Assembly (NCBI GenBank): GCA_910585645.1
Contig: CAJUFP010000028.1
Location: 1 to 46,780, forward strand
Length of the DNA: 46,780 bases
Source of the DNA: an uncultured Hungatella sp.
Lineage (GTDB): Bacteria; Bacillota; Clostridia; Lachnospirales; Lachnospiraceae
Direction: 5' to 3'
Position numbers and translations under genes: made by a program. Below, piece after piece: positions 8,373-17,241 of the stretch (the first letter of the stretch is position 1; each line of letters opens with the position of its first letter). The notes beneath the pieces are model-generated. The model was not told where the DNA came from, made no database searches, and was given only the letters and a program-made list of their open reading frames with translations.

Positions 8373-8603
8373 ATGGAATTGGAAAAATTACAGGGGATTA
8401 TTGCAGAGGTGCTGAATGTAAGTGAAGATGAGATCACCACATCCACCACATTTGTTGACGATTTAGGCGCTGACTCCCTGGATATTTTCGAGATTATCGC
8501 TGCCATTGAGGAGCAGTTCGATATCGAGATTCCACAGGAAGAGGCGGAGAAGATCGTAACCGTAGGAGACGCCGTAGAGCAGATCAGAAACATCTTGAAC
8601 TAA
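8373..8603 (+). CDS. acpP: Acyl carrier protein
   Basis: A 76-residue acidic four-helix carrier that holds growing fatty acyl chains on a phosphopantetheine arm. The attachment site DSL is present with Ser35 (LGADSLD), followed by the conserved acidic helix II. Its position directly behind plsX indicates the housekeeping fatty-acid ACP rather than a polyketide or D-alanine carrier. AGAGAGGAAGGG forms the ribosome site. A strong hairpin terminator lies after the gene. Confidence 0.97.
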   Translation: MELEKLQGIIAEVLNVSEDEITTSTTFVDDLGADSLDIFEIIAAIEEQFDIEIPQEEAEKIVTVGDAVEQIRNILN

Positions 8604-8664
8604 GAAAAAGCAGCAGGTTAAAGGCGGGGAGAACGCTGCCGGGCCGCTGCAAAAAGGATAGACG

Positions 8665-8690
8665 AAAAAGCCCTAGGATTAGGGCTTTTT
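8665..8690 (+). terminator. Terminator between acpP and rnc
   Basis: A perfect 11-bp stem (AAAAAGCCCTA with its complement) closes a GGAT loop. It is bounded by A5 on the left and T5 on the right, so it can work in both directions. It separates plsX-acpP from rnc-smc-ftsY-ilvA. Confidence 0.85.
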
Positions 8691-8718
8691 CCCTCTATAA
8701 AAGGAGGTTTTATTTTAC

Positions 8719-9438
8719 ATGAATCGGAGACTGAAAGAGCTGGAGGAGCGCATTGACTACTGGTTTGAGGACAAGGACCTGCTCTTTGACGCCATGACCC
8801 ACAGCTCCTATGCCAACGAGCACCGGATCCAGAAACGGCGGTGCAACGAGAGGCTGGAGTTTTTGGGGGACGCGGTTTTGGAGGTGGTGTCCAGCGACTA
8901 CCTTTACCACAGATACCCGGATCTGCCGGAGGGGGAGCTGACAAAGATGAGGGCCAGCATGGTGTGCGAGCCCACCCTGGCTTTGTGCGCGGGGGAGATT
9001 GAGCTGGGAGAGTATCTGCGGCTGGGAAAGGGGGAGGAGTCCACCGGCGGCAGAGGGAGAAATTCCATTGTGTCCGACGCCATGGAGGCGCTGATCGGGG
9101 CGATTTACCTGGATGGTGGGTTTGCTAGCGCAAAAGAGTTTATACATCAGTTTGTTTTAAATGATATTGAGCATAAGCAGCTCTTTTATGATAGCAAGAC
9201 TATTTTACAGGAGATGGTGCAGGCCATGGGGGACGAGCTGTTAAGCTATGAGATGCTTCGTGAGGAAGGCCCTGACCACAACAAGACCTTTGAGGCCAGA
9301 GCCCTGGTGGGAGACCGGGAGATCGGGCGGGGTGTGGGAAGGACCAAGAAGGGTGCGGAGAGCCTGGCCGCCTACAGAGGGATCCTGCGGCTGAAAGGAA
9401 AAGCGGACAAAGAGGGCCCGGGTGGACCATGTATCTGA
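8719..9438 (+). CDS. rnc: Ribonuclease III
   Basis: A 239-residue endonuclease that cuts double-stranded RNA in rRNA and mRNA maturation. The catalytic signature NERLEFLGDAV is at residues 43-53 and the second acidic cluster DAMEALIGAIY starts at 120, giving the expected metal-binding Glu/Asp set. A double-stranded-RNA-binding domain fills about 160-235 (GPDHNKTFEA, KKGAESLAA). AAAGGAGG lies 11 bases before the ATG. The last ten bases overlap the start of smc, a conserved arrangement implying translational coupling. Confidence 0.97.
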   Translation: MNRRLKELEERIDYWFEDKDLLFDAMTHSSYANEHRIQKRRCNERLEFLGDAVLEVVSSDYLYHRYPDLPEGELTKMRASMVCEPTLALCAGEIELGEYLRLGKGEESTGGRGRNSIVSDAMEALIGAIYLDGGFASAKEFIHQFVLNDIEHKQLFYDSKTILQEMVQAMGDELLSYEMLREEGPDHNKTFEARALVGDREIGRGVGRTKKGAESLAAYRGILRLKGKADKEGPGGPCI

Positions 9439-12400
9439 AAAGTATTGAGGTGCAGGGCTTTAAGTCCTTTGCCAACAAGATCGTGTTTGAGTTTCACAAC
9501 GGCATCACAGGCATTGTGGGGCCAAACGGCAGCGGCAAGAGCAACGTGGCAGACGCGGTCCGGTGGGTCCTTGGGGAGCAGCGCATCAAGCAGCTTCGGG
9601 GCGCCAGCATGCAGGACGTGATCTTTTCCGGAACCGAGACCAGAAAGCCCCAGGGATTTGCCTATGTGGCCATCACCCTGGACAACTCGGACCACCAGCT
9701 GGCCATTGACTATGACCAGGTGACTGTGGCCAGAAGGATCTACCGCTCCGGCGAGAGCGAGTATTTGATCAACGGCAGCGCCTGCCGGTTAAAGGATATC
9801 AATGAGCTGTTCTACGACACGGGAATCGGCAAGGAGGGGTACTCCATCATCGGGCAGGGGCAGATCGACAAGATCTTAAGCGGCAAGCCGGAGGAGCGGA
9901 GGGAGTTGTTTGACGAGGCAGCCGGCATCGTAAAGTTTAAGCGGCGCAAGGTCATCGCCCAGAAAAAGCTGGAGGACGAGAAGCAGAATCTGGTCCGGGT
10001 CAGCGATATTTTGTCAGAGCTGGAAAAGCAGGTGGGACCTCTTGCCAGGCAGTCGGAGACAGCCAGGGAGTATCTGCGGCTGAAAGAGGAGCTGAAAGCT
10101 TATGAGGTCAATGTGTTCCTGACAGAGACACAGGACATCAAAGTCCAGCTAAAGGAGACAGAGGACAACACGGCCATTGTGTCCGGGGACTTGGCCAGGA
10201 CAAAGGAGGCGGCGGACCAGATCCGGATAACCTACGAGGAGCTTTCCCAGGTGTTAAAGGACCTGGAGGAGAAGCTGGAGGAGAGCCGGAGCGCGGTGGC
10301 AAAAGCCAACATGGACAAAGGCGGGCTGGAGGGCCGGGTCAATGTGCTCCTGGAGCAGATCAACACAGAGCGGATGAACGAGGAGCACATCAATGCCAGG
10401 AAGCGGGCCATCTCCCAGGAGCTGGAGCAAAGACAGGGACAGCTTAATCAGTACAAGGAGGAGCACAGACAGCTTTCCGGCCAGGTGGGAGCCGAGAAAA
10501 CCAGGCAGGAAGAAGCCCAGGAGACCCTGCGCCAGGCGGACGAGGGCATCATGCTTCTGGACCGGGGCATTGAGGAGGGGAAAAACCGCATCATCCTCAC
10601 CATGAACGAGAAGGCCTCCCTGACAGCCAGACAGCAGAGGTACGAGGCCATGATGGAGCAGGTCCAGGTCCGCAGGGCGGAGGTGGCCCAGAAGCTTTTA
10701 AAGTCCAAAAGCGACCAGTCGGTCCAGGAGGAGCACAAAAAGGCGGAAGAGGGGAAACTGGCCCAGGTGGAGGAGGCCATCCAGGATCTGACCTTTAAGC
10801 AGGGAAGCGGCGAGGAGCATATCGCCCACCTGGAGGGGGAGGTCCGGCGGCTGAACCGAAACTTAAATGACAAACAGCAGGAGTACCACAAGGATTCCAC
10901 CAAGCTGGAGTCTTTGCGGAACTTAGCGGAGCGGTACGAGGGGTACGGCAACAGCATCCGCCGGGTTATGGAGCTGAAAAGCCGGGTTCCGGGCATCCAC
11001 GGCGTGGTGGCTGACATCATCACCACCAAAAAGGAGTATGAGACAGCCATTGAGACAGCCCTTGGAGGCAGTATCCAGAACATTGTCACAGACACCGAGA
11101 CCACGGCCAAGCAGCTGATCGAGTATCTGAAGAAGAATAAATACGGCAGGGCCACCTTCCTTCCTCTTACAAGCGTTGGCCTTAAGGGAGGATTTTCCCA
11201 GGAGAAGGCCCTTCATGAGCCGGGAGTCTTAGGCCTTGCCAGCCAGCTGGTGGTGGCGGACGAGAGGTACAAAGGGCTGATCGGGTATCTGTTAGGCCGG
11301 GTGGTGGTGGCGGACAACATTGACAATGCCATCGCCCTGTCGAGAAAATACCAGTATTCCCTGCGGATCGTGACCCTGGACGGGGAGCTTTTAAGCGCGG
11401 GAGGCTCCATGACAGGCGGAGCGTTTAAAAATGCCAGCAACCTTCTGGGGAGGAAGCGGGAGATCGAGGAGCTGGAGCGGCGGTGCGAGAAGGCCCTCAA
11501 GGCTGCGGAGCTTCTCCAGCAGGAGCTTGTGATGAACGAGGAGCAGTTAAAGCAGCAGAAGGAGGAGCTGGAGCAGTTAAAGCAGCAAAAGCAGACCGCC
11601 TTTCTGGAGCAGAACACCATCCGCATGAACCTGTCCCAGTTAGACGACAAGATCCAGGAGATCGAGGAGTCCTCCCGGGACATGGTGCTGGAAAATACCC
11701 ACTTAGAGGAGCAGATCCGGGAGATCGGACGGAACCAGAAGGAACTTGCCGCTGGGGTCTCTAAGATGGAGGAGCAAAATCTCCAGGAGGAAAAGCAGAT
11801 CGAGACCTTGTCGTCCCGGCTGGAGGAGGCCAAGGCCCGGCGGGAAGAGCTGGCAAGGCAGCTGTCCGCCCTGCAGCTGGAGAGCGCCAACCTGCAGCAG
11901 AAATACGAGTTCATCCAGGAGAACATGCGCCGGGTTCGGGGGGAGATGGACAAGCAGGAGGAGGAGCTTTCCCAGTTGGAGGGCAGCGGGGAGGTAAGCA
12001 GCCAGGCTATTGAGGAAAAGCTTCATGAGATCGAGAGGATCAAGACAGAAATCGGCCAGCTGACCGAAAAGGCGTCGGATCTGGAACAGGAGGGCCTGGG
12101 GTTAGCCAGAACCAGAGATGAGAAGACCGGGGAGCAGAAGCAGCTGTTTGACAGGCGGGAGGAGCTTTCCGGGCGCATGAGCCGCCTGGACAAGGAGCTG
12201 TTCCGGCTCCAGAGCCAGAAGGAAAAGCTGGACGAGCGGCTGGACCGCCACGTGGAGTACATGTGGAGCGAGTATGAGCTGACCCCCACCGGGGCCGAAA
12301 AGCTTCGCAACCCCCAGTGGACGTCCCTGGGGGAGATGAAACGGCGGGCCGGGGAGTTAAAGGAATCGATCCGGGGCCTTGGCAATGTGAATGTCAATGC

Positions 12401-13001
12401 CATTGAGGACTACAAGGAGGTTTCGGAGCGGTACGAGTTTATGCGGACCCAGCACGAGGACCTGGTGAAGGCGGAGGAGACCCTGATGGGGATCATCGAA
12501 GAGCTGGATACAGGCATGCGCCGTCAGTTTGAGGAGAAGTTTAAGGAGATCCGCCGGGAGTTTGACCAGGTGTTTAAGGAGCTGTTCGGCGGCGGCCACG
12601 GCCAGCTGGAGCTGGTGGACGGGGAGGACATCCTGGAGGCCGGGATCCAGATCATCTCCCAGCCCCCCGGGAAAAAGCTGCAGAACATGATGCAGCTGTC
12701 CGGCGGGGAGAAGGCGCTTACAGCCATCGCCCTTTTGTTCGCCATCCAGAACTTAAAGCCGTCGCCCTTCTGTCTTCTGGACGAGATCGAGGCGGCCCTG
12801 GACGACTCCAACGTGGACCGGTTCGCCGGGTATCTCCACAAACTGACCAGGAATACCCAGTTTATCGTAATCACCCACAGAAGAGGGACTATGGTGTCCG
12901 CGGACAGGCTTTACGGGATTACCATGCAGGAAAAGGGGGTGTCTACCCTGGTTTCCGTGAATCTGATCGAGGATAGTCTGGAAGGGGAGAAGGTGGGGTG
13001 A
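9429..13001 (+). CDS. smc: Chromosome condensation ATPase SMC
   Basis: A 1190-residue ATPase that with ScpA and ScpB loads on the chromosome and extrudes loops during segregation. Walker A GPNGSGKSN is at 31-39. Long coiled coils at about 170-505 and 680-1020 flank a hinge near 520-670 with glycine-rich GGSMTGGAF. The ABC signature LSGGEK is at 1090-1095 and Walker B LLDEIEAALDD follows, so both head halves are complete. It overlaps rnc by ten bases. Full family length and no interruptions. Confidence 0.98.
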   Translation: MYLKSIEVQGFKSFANKIVFEFHNGITGIVGPNGSGKSNVADAVRWVLGEQRIKQLRGASMQDVIFSGTETRKPQGFAYVAITLDNSDHQLAIDYDQVTVARRIYRSGESEYLINGSACRLKDINELFYDTGIGKEGYSIIGQGQIDKILSGKPEERRELFDEAAGIVKFKRRKVIAQKKLEDEKQNLVRVSDILSELEKQVGPLARQSETAREYLRLKEELKAYEVNVFLTETQDIKVQLKETEDNTAIVSGDLARTKEAADQIRITYEELSQVLKDLEEKLEESRSAVAKANMDKGGLEGRVNVLLEQINTERMNEEHINARKRAISQELEQRQGQLNQYKEEHRQLSGQVGAEKTRQEEAQETLRQADEGIMLLDRGIEEGKNRIILTMNEKASLTARQQRYEAMMEQVQVRRAEVAQKLLKSKSDQSVQEEHKKAEEGKLAQVEEAIQDLTFKQGSGEEHIAHLEGEVRRLNRNLNDKQQEYHKDSTKLESLRNLAERYEGYGNSIRRVMELKSRVPGIHGVVADIITTKKEYETAIETALGGSIQNIVTDTETTAKQLIEYLKKNKYGRATFLPLTSVGLKGGFSQEKALHEPGVLGLASQLVVADERYKGLIGYLLGRVVVADNIDNAIALSRKYQYSLRIVTLDGELLSAGGSMTGGAFKNASNLLGRKREIEELERRCEKALKAAELLQQELVMNEEQLKQQKEELEQLKQQKQTAFLEQNTIRMNLSQLDDKIQEIEESSRDMVLENTHLEEQIREIGRNQKELAAGVSKMEEQNLQEEKQIETLSSRLEEAKARREELARQLSALQLESANLQQKYEFIQENMRRVRGEMDKQEEELSQLEGSGEVSSQAIEEKLHEIERIKTEIGQLTEKASDLEQEGLGLARTRDEKTGEQKQLFDRREELSGRMSRLDKELFRLQSQKEKLDERLDRHVEYMWSEYELTPTGAEKLRNPQWTSLGEMKRRAGELKESIRGLGNVNVNAIEDYKEVSERYEFMRTQHEDLVKAEETLMGIIEELDTGMRRQFEEKFKEIRREFDQVFKELFGGGHGQLELVDGEDILEAGIQIISQPPGKKLQNMMQLSGGEKALTAIALLFAIQNLKPSPFCLLDEIEAALDDSNVDRFAGYLHKLTRNTQFIVITHRRGTMVSADRLYGITMQEKGVSTLVSVNLIEDSLEGEKVG

Positions 13002-13092
13002 TTTTTAGAGTGAGCAAGAACTCATTCGCAAGCGCCTTAATGGAACAGCAGCTTTAAAGATGAAATAACCAAGAACAATAGGAGGGATACAG

Positions 13093-14046
13093 ATGGCAGA
13101 GGGGAAAAAAGGGTTTTTTGGCCGTCTGGTAGAGGGCCTTGCCAAGACCAGAGCCAACATCGTGTCAGGGATGGACTCCATATTCAGCGGATTTTCCGCC
13201 ATTGACGACGACTTTTACGAGGAGATCGAGGAGATCCTGATCATGGGGGATCTGGGGATTCAGACCACCATGTCCATTGTGGAGGATCTGAAAGCCAAAG
13301 TGAAGGAGCAGCACATCAAGGAGCCCTCGGAGTGCAAAGCCATCCTTATGGAGAGCATGAGACAGCAGATGGACCTTGGGGAAAATGCCTATGAGTTTGA
13401 GAACCGAAAATCCGTGGTGCTGGTCATCGGCGTCAACGGGGTGGGCAAGACCACGTCTGTGGGGAAACTGGCCGGGCAGCTGAAGGAGAGCGGGAAGAGA
13501 GTCATCCTGGCGGCGGCGGATACCTTCCGGGCGGCGGCTATCGAGCAGCTGACGGAGTGGTCCCACAGGGCCGGGGTGGAGCTGATCGCCCAGCAGGAGG
13601 GTTCCGACCCGGCGGCGGTGATTTACGACGCCGTGGCTGCGGCCAAGTCCAGAAACGCGGACGTGCTGATCTGCGACACCGCGGGAAGGCTCCACAACAA
13701 AAAGAATTTGATGGAAGAGTTAAAGAAGATCAACCGGATCATTGACAAAGAGTACCCGGACGCGTACAGGGAGACTCTGGTGGTTCTGGACGGGACCACA
13801 GGGCAGAACGCCCTTTCCCAGGCAAAACAGTTTATGGAGGTGGCGGATGTGACCGGCATCATCCTGACAAAGCTTGACGGCACTGCCAAGGGCGGCGTGG
13901 CTGTTGCCATCCAGTCAGAGCTGGGGCTGCCGGTGAAATACATCGGCATCGGGGAGAAGATCGACGATCTGCAGAAATTTGACGCGGAAGAATTTATCAA
14001 CGCGCTGTTTGATGTTAAAGGAAGGGAAGAGGACGAGAGATCATGA
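13093..14046 (+). CDS. ftsY: Signal recognition particle receptor FtsY
   Basis: A 317-residue SRP-family GTPase that docks ribosome-nascent chain-SRP complexes at the membrane. The G domain is complete: GVNGVGKT (113-120), DTAGR (195-199) and TKLDGTAKGG (259-268), followed by GIGEKIDDLQ. The acidic N-terminal A domain of E. coli FtsY is missing, as is usual in Firmicutes; only a short amphipathic start (GFFGRLVEGLAKT) precedes the N domain. AGGAGGG lies before the ATG. Its stop overlaps the ilvA start by four bases (ATGA). Confidence 0.97.
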   Translation: MAEGKKGFFGRLVEGLAKTRANIVSGMDSIFSGFSAIDDDFYEEIEEILIMGDLGIQTTMSIVEDLKAKVKEQHIKEPSECKAILMESMRQQMDLGENAYEFENRKSVVLVIGVNGVGKTTSVGKLAGQLKESGKRVILAAADTFRAAAIEQLTEWSHRAGVELIAQQEGSDPAAVIYDAVAAAKSRNADVLICDTAGRLHNKKNLMEELKKINRIIDKEYPDAYRETLVVLDGTTGQNALSQAKQFMEVADVTGIILTKLDGTAKGGVAVAIQSELGLPVKYIGIGEKIDDLQKFDAEEFINALFDVKGREEDERS

Positions 14047-15266
14047 TGACATTGGAGAGTTTTGAGGAAGCTTCGGAGGCAGTGGGCAGAGTTGCCCAGG
14101 AGACAAAGCTGGTGTACAGCGAGTATTTTTCAGAGCAGACAGGCAACAAGGTGTATTTTAAGCCGGAAAATATGCAGTATACCGGCGCTTACAAGCTGAG
14201 GGGGGCCTACTACAAGATAAGCACCCTGTCAGAGGAGGAGAAGAAGAGGGGGCTTATTACAGCGTCCGCGGGAAACCATGCCCAGGGCGTGGCCTACGCT
14301 GCCAAGCTGGCAGGGATCCCCGCTACTGTGGTGATGCCCACCACCACGCCTCTCATCAAGGTGAACCGGACCAGAAACTATGGGGCCGAGGTGGTCCTTG
14401 AGGGAAATGATTTTGACGAGTGCTGCGCCTATGCCCTGGAGCTGGCCAGTGAGCGGGGGCTGACCTTTGTACACCCCTTCAACGACCTGGCCGTGGCCAC
14501 AGGCCAGGGAACCATTGCCATGGAGATCATCAAGGAGCTGCCAACCGTGGACTACATCCTGGTGCCCGTAGGCGGCGGCGGGCTGTGCGCCGGCATCTCC
14601 ACCCTGGCAAAGCTTTTAAACCCCAAGATCAAGGTCATCGGCGTGGAGCCGGCAGGGGCCAACTGTATGCAGGAATCCCTGCGGGCCGGCCATGTGGTGG
14701 AGCTTAAGAGCGCGGACACCATTGCCGACGGCACGGCGGTGCGATGCCCCGGAGATCTGATCTTTCCTTATATCCAGGAAAATGTGGACGATATCATTAC
14801 TGTGGAGGACAGCGAGCTGATCGTCACCTTCCTTGACATGGTGGAGAACCACAAGATGATCGTGGAAAATTCCGGCCTTCTGACTGTGGCGGCCCTAAAG
14901 CATCTGAATGTGCAGAAAAAGAAGATCGTCTCCGTCCTAAGCGGCGGAAACATGGACGTGATCACCATGGCCTCTGTGGTTCAGCACGGTTTGGTCCAGA
15001 GGGACCGGGTGTTTACCGTGTCTGTACTGCTCCCCGACAAGCCGGGAGAGCTGGCCAAAGTGTCCACCCTTTTGGCACAGCAGAAGGGCAATGTGATCAA
15101 GCTGGAGCACAACCAGTTTGTCAGCATCAACCGCAACGCCGCGGTGGAGTTAAAGATCACCATCGAGGCATTCGGCACAGAGCACAAGACCGCCATTGTC
15201 AACGCGCTCAATGAGGAGGGGTATCGCCCCAAGCTGGTAAAGGCCTCAGGCACATACACGGAGTAG
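14043..15266 (+). CDS. ilvA: Threonine ammonia-lyase with ACT domain
   Basis: A 407-residue PLP enzyme that deaminates L-threonine to 2-oxobutyrate, feeding isoleucine synthesis or threonine breakdown. PLP-binding Lys51 lies in YTGAYKLRGA, and the glycine loop VPVGGGGLCAG near 176 holds the cofactor phosphate. One ACT domain occupies about 325-400 (SVLLPDKPGELAKVS), which in this family binds a regulatory amino acid. Biosynthetic IlvA of E. coli has a two-lobed regulatory domain, so this is the shorter single-ACT form, and a TdcB-like catabolic role remains possible. It is coupled to ftsY through an ATGA overlap, a functionally unrelated neighbour. Confidence 0.93.
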   Translation: MMTLESFEEASEAVGRVAQETKLVYSEYFSEQTGNKVYFKPENMQYTGAYKLRGAYYKISTLSEEEKKRGLITASAGNHAQGVAYAAKLAGIPATVVMPTTTPLIKVNRTRNYGAEVVLEGNDFDECCAYALELASERGLTFVHPFNDLAVATGQGTIAMEIIKELPTVDYILVPVGGGGLCAGISTLAKLLNPKIKVIGVEPAGANCMQESLRAGHVVELKSADTIADGTAVRCPGDLIFPYIQENVDDIITVEDSELIVTFLDMVENHKMIVENSGLLTVAALKHLNVQKKKIVSVLSGGNMDVITMASVVQHGLVQRDRVFTVSVLLPDKPGELAKVSTLLAQQKGNVIKLEHNQFVSINRNAAVELKITIEAFGTEHKTAIVNALNEEGYRPKLVKASGTYTE

Positions 15267-15430
15267 CCAGCCCAGGGGAATAAGAAGCGGGTTTCTCTGG
15301 AGGCCTCCGAAAACGCGGTCTGACACAAGGTTTAAAGCGAAGCGCTTCCAAAGGGACGCGATGCACGACGCACGACCGTCTGTGCCTGGGCGTCAGAAAA
15401 GGAGATCAATACAGACACGAGGGAATGAGA

Positions 15431-16690
15431 ATGAAACTGGAATTGTTTACAGCAAAAGGGCCTGTCGGGGAACAGGTGAACTACATTTTGAAATGGGGGT
15501 TTATATCCACCATTGTGGGGGTTTTAGGGGGCGTTGTGGGCGGCATCTTCGGTCACGGCATCCAGCTGGCGGCGGCAAGCTTTCAGCGCTCCGGATGGCT
15601 TTTATACCTATTGCCCCTGTCAGGGGTTGCCATTGTGTGGCTGTATCAGACCTTTCATCAGGAGAAAAACCGGGGGACCAACATGGTCTTTGAGGTGGTG
15701 TCTTCCGACGGAAAGCTTGCCCTCTGCACAGGCCCCCTGATTTTTGTCAGCACCATTCTGACCCATCTGACGGGAGGTTCCGCAGGCCGGGAGGGCGCTG
15801 CTCTGCAGATCGGGGGCAGCATGGGTATTTTGGTGGGCAAGATGTTAAAGCTGGACGAGAGGGATACCAAGGTGGCTGTGATGTGCGGCATGAGCGGGTA
15901 TTTTGGCGCTCTGTTCGGCACGCCTCTGGCCGCGGCTCTGTTCTCCCTGGAGGTCATCAGCGTGGGGGTCATGTACTACGCGGCCCTGGTCCCCTGTCTC
16001 TTCGCCTCCTTTATCGGCGCCGGCATGGCCGGGCTTATGGGGCTTTCCGGGGAACATTTTGAGATCCTGGAGATCCCGGCGTTCGAGCCAAAGTCGGCTC
16101 TGGTCATCATCTTTCTGGGGGCTTTGTGCGCTGTGATAAGCGTCCTGTTCTGCCTTATGCTCCATGGATCGGAGCATCTGTACAAGAAGCGGTTTCAAAA
16201 TCCTTACGCCCGGATCCTGGCGGCGTCCGCCATCCTTATCGGCCTGACGCTTATTGTGGGCAACCGGGATTTCAACGGCAGCAGCATGGGCCTGATCGAG
16301 GAGTCCATGGAAGGCCATGTCAGGTATGAGGCATTTATCCTCAAAATGGTGTTTACGGCAGTGACATTGGGCGCCGGGTACAAGGGCGGCGAGATCGTGC
16401 CGACCTTGTGCGTGGGCGCTACCTTTGGGTGCATCATAGGGACTTTCCTTGGCTTTTCGCCGTCTCTGTGCGCGGCCTGCGGCATGGCGGCTCTGTTCGT
16501 CGGAGTGACCAACAGCCCGGTGACCAGCATGCTTCTGGCTTTTGAGATGTTTGGGTTTGAGGGGATGCCTTATTTTGTCATGGCTATCGCGGTCAGCTTT
16601 GCCCTGTCCGGGTACTATGGACTGTATGGGAGCCAGAAGTTTGTGTACTCGAAGATGAGGACGGAGTTTATTAATCGGCGGGCGCATTGA
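15431..16690 (+). CDS. CLC-family anion channel/antiporter
   Basis: A 419-residue integral membrane protein with the CLC fold of many re-entrant helices. The second anion-site motif reads GGSAGREGAALQ, keeping the gating Glu, and GALFGTPLAAALFSLEV matches the following GxFxxP-like region. The first canonical motif (GSGIP) is not present; the equivalent stretch reads RGTNMVFEVV. Departures of this kind occur in the fluoride-exporting CLC-F clade, so fluoride export is a reasonable alternative to chloride transport. I prefer ATG 15431 because GAGGG lies seven bases upstream; ATG 15425 in the same frame would add two residues. No fluoride riboswitch is recognisable in the 160 bases before it. 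Confidence 0.85.
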   Translation: MKLELFTAKGPVGEQVNYILKWGFISTIVGVLGGVVGGIFGHGIQLAAASFQRSGWLLYLLPLSGVAIVWLYQTFHQEKNRGTNMVFEVVSSDGKLALCTGPLIFVSTILTHLTGGSAGREGAALQIGGSMGILVGKMLKLDERDTKVAVMCGMSGYFGALFGTPLAAALFSLEVISVGVMYYAALVPCLFASFIGAGMAGLMGLSGEHFEILEIPAFEPKSALVIIFLGALCAVISVLFCLMLHGSEHLYKKRFQNPYARILAASAILIGLTLIVGNRDFNGSSMGLIEESMEGHVRYEAFILKMVFTAVTLGAGYKGGEIVPTLCVGATFGCIIGTFLGFSPSLCAACGMAALFVGVTNSPVTSMLLAFEMFGFEGMPYFVMAIAVSFALSGYYGLYGSQKFVYSKMRTEFINRRAH

Positions 16691-16777
16691 GAGAAGAGAA
16701 GGAATGGGAATGGAATGGGGGATTTCTTCCTATATAAATGTGGGGATGAAGAGTAGGGGGAGATAGGCGGAAATGAT

Positions 16778-16921
16778 ATGGCAGAGATTATGACAGACAG
16801 ACAATACGATGGAATCTTGCAGATGATTGAAATGATAGTAAACGGGTGCAAGGACTTAGAGGAGGCAAAGAGAAAAATCGCTGAATTGCGGAGAGAAAAG
16901 GAAAAAATGACTAAGGAATAG
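16778..16921 (+). CDS. 47-residue charged helical protein
   Basis: A short frame with ATG at 16778 and TAG at 16919-16921, preceded by purine-rich GGGGGAG and AGGCGG. The product is predicted to be almost entirely helical: a hydrophobic-faced segment QMIEMIVNGCKDLEEAK followed by KIAELRREKEKM, which could form a short coiled coil. There is no signal or membrane segment. I do not recognise the function. It lies between the CLC gene and the invertible switch, and the promoter in its present orientation points toward it antisense. Confidence 0.55.
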   Translation: MAEIMTDRQYDGILQMIEMIVNGCKDLEEAKRKIAELRREKEKMTKE

Positions 16922-16991
16922 GAGAGAGCAGGCTTGCCACCACTCTTTTTATATCGCTGACCAAACAGGTACTTTAGTACAAAATAACGCA

Positions 16992-17030
16992 AAAAAATGT
17001 CGCTTAATAGACTGTTAAGCGACACTTTTT
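16992..17030 (+). terminator. Hairpin terminator overlapping the left inverted repeat
   Basis: TGTCGCTTAA and TTAAGCGACA make a perfect 10-bp stem around the 7-base loop TAGACTG, with A7 on the left and CTTTTT on the right. It can end transcripts from either side: rightward from the 47-residue gene and leftward from the switch promoter. Confidence 0.8.
17001..17030 (+). repeat. Left inverted repeat of the invertible promoter
   Basis: This 30-base block is the reverse complement of 17212-17241 with one mismatch. Its internal layout, inverted arms around the asymmetric core TAGACTG at 17008-17014, resembles a tyrosine-recombinase crossover site. Confidence 0.85.
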
Positions 17031-17234
17031 ATTTGCATCAATATAAAAAACGTCATTCTTTATAACGGATTCGATTATATCATTCTTTCTGGTATGTGTC
17101 AACTGTGATAAATTATCATTTTTTCTAAGTATATCAAACAAATTCAATATATTACAATTTTATTCTGTAAAATATCTGAATTTTCCGAAAATAACAACCC
17201 AGAGAATAGCAAAAAAGTGTCGCCTAACAGTCTA
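17008..17234. other. Putative invertible DNA segment (phase switch), OFF orientation
   Basis: An AT-rich segment bounded by two crossover-like sites in opposite orientation; the region between the repeats (17031-17211) is 181 bp. It encodes no protein and carries one strong promoter, on the minus strand. Recombination between the identical 7-bp cores at 17008-17014 and 17228-17234 would flip the promoter to face the NusG-paralog genes at 17285. No recombinase gene lies in the window, so the enzyme would act in trans. The layout parallels the invertible capsule promoters of Bacteroides fragilis, here in a Firmicute. Confidence 0.75.
17074..17102 (-). promoter_or_regulatory. Near-consensus promoter inside the invertible segment
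   Basis: Read on the minus strand: TTGACA (17097-17102), 17-bp spacer, TATAAT (17074-17079), with TG one base before the -10 giving an extended element TGATATAAT. This is an essentially perfect housekeeping-sigma promoter. It fires leftward into the hairpin at 16998-17024, which is followed by seven T in that direction. After inversion the -10 would fall near 17163-17168, giving a leader of roughly 110 bases before the first NusG paralog. Confidence 0.85.
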
Positions 17235-17241
17235 TTAAGCG
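17212..17241 (+). repeat. Right inverted repeat of the invertible promoter
   Basis: It matches the reverse complement of 17001-17030 at 29 of 30 positions, differing only by C for T at 17224. The core CAGTCTA (17228-17234) is the exact complement of the left core. The outer arm diverges (GGTTG against GACAT), so the hairpin here is weaker than at the left site. Five T follow at 17246-17250. Confidence 0.85.

Noticed and set aside
10448..11155. A 235-residue minus-strand frame inside smc
   Set aside because: Serine- and arginine-rich translation opposite a clear SMC coiled coil; a shadow of the real gene.
15267..15430. Fluoride riboswitch upstream of the CLC gene
   Set aside because: I looked for the conserved elements and pseudoknot pieces and could not find them; only a small AAGCG/CGCTT hairpin is present.
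15845..16687. A 280-residue minus-strand frame opposite the CLC gene
   Set aside because: His/Gln/Lys-rich with no family features, opposite a gene with clear CLC motifs.
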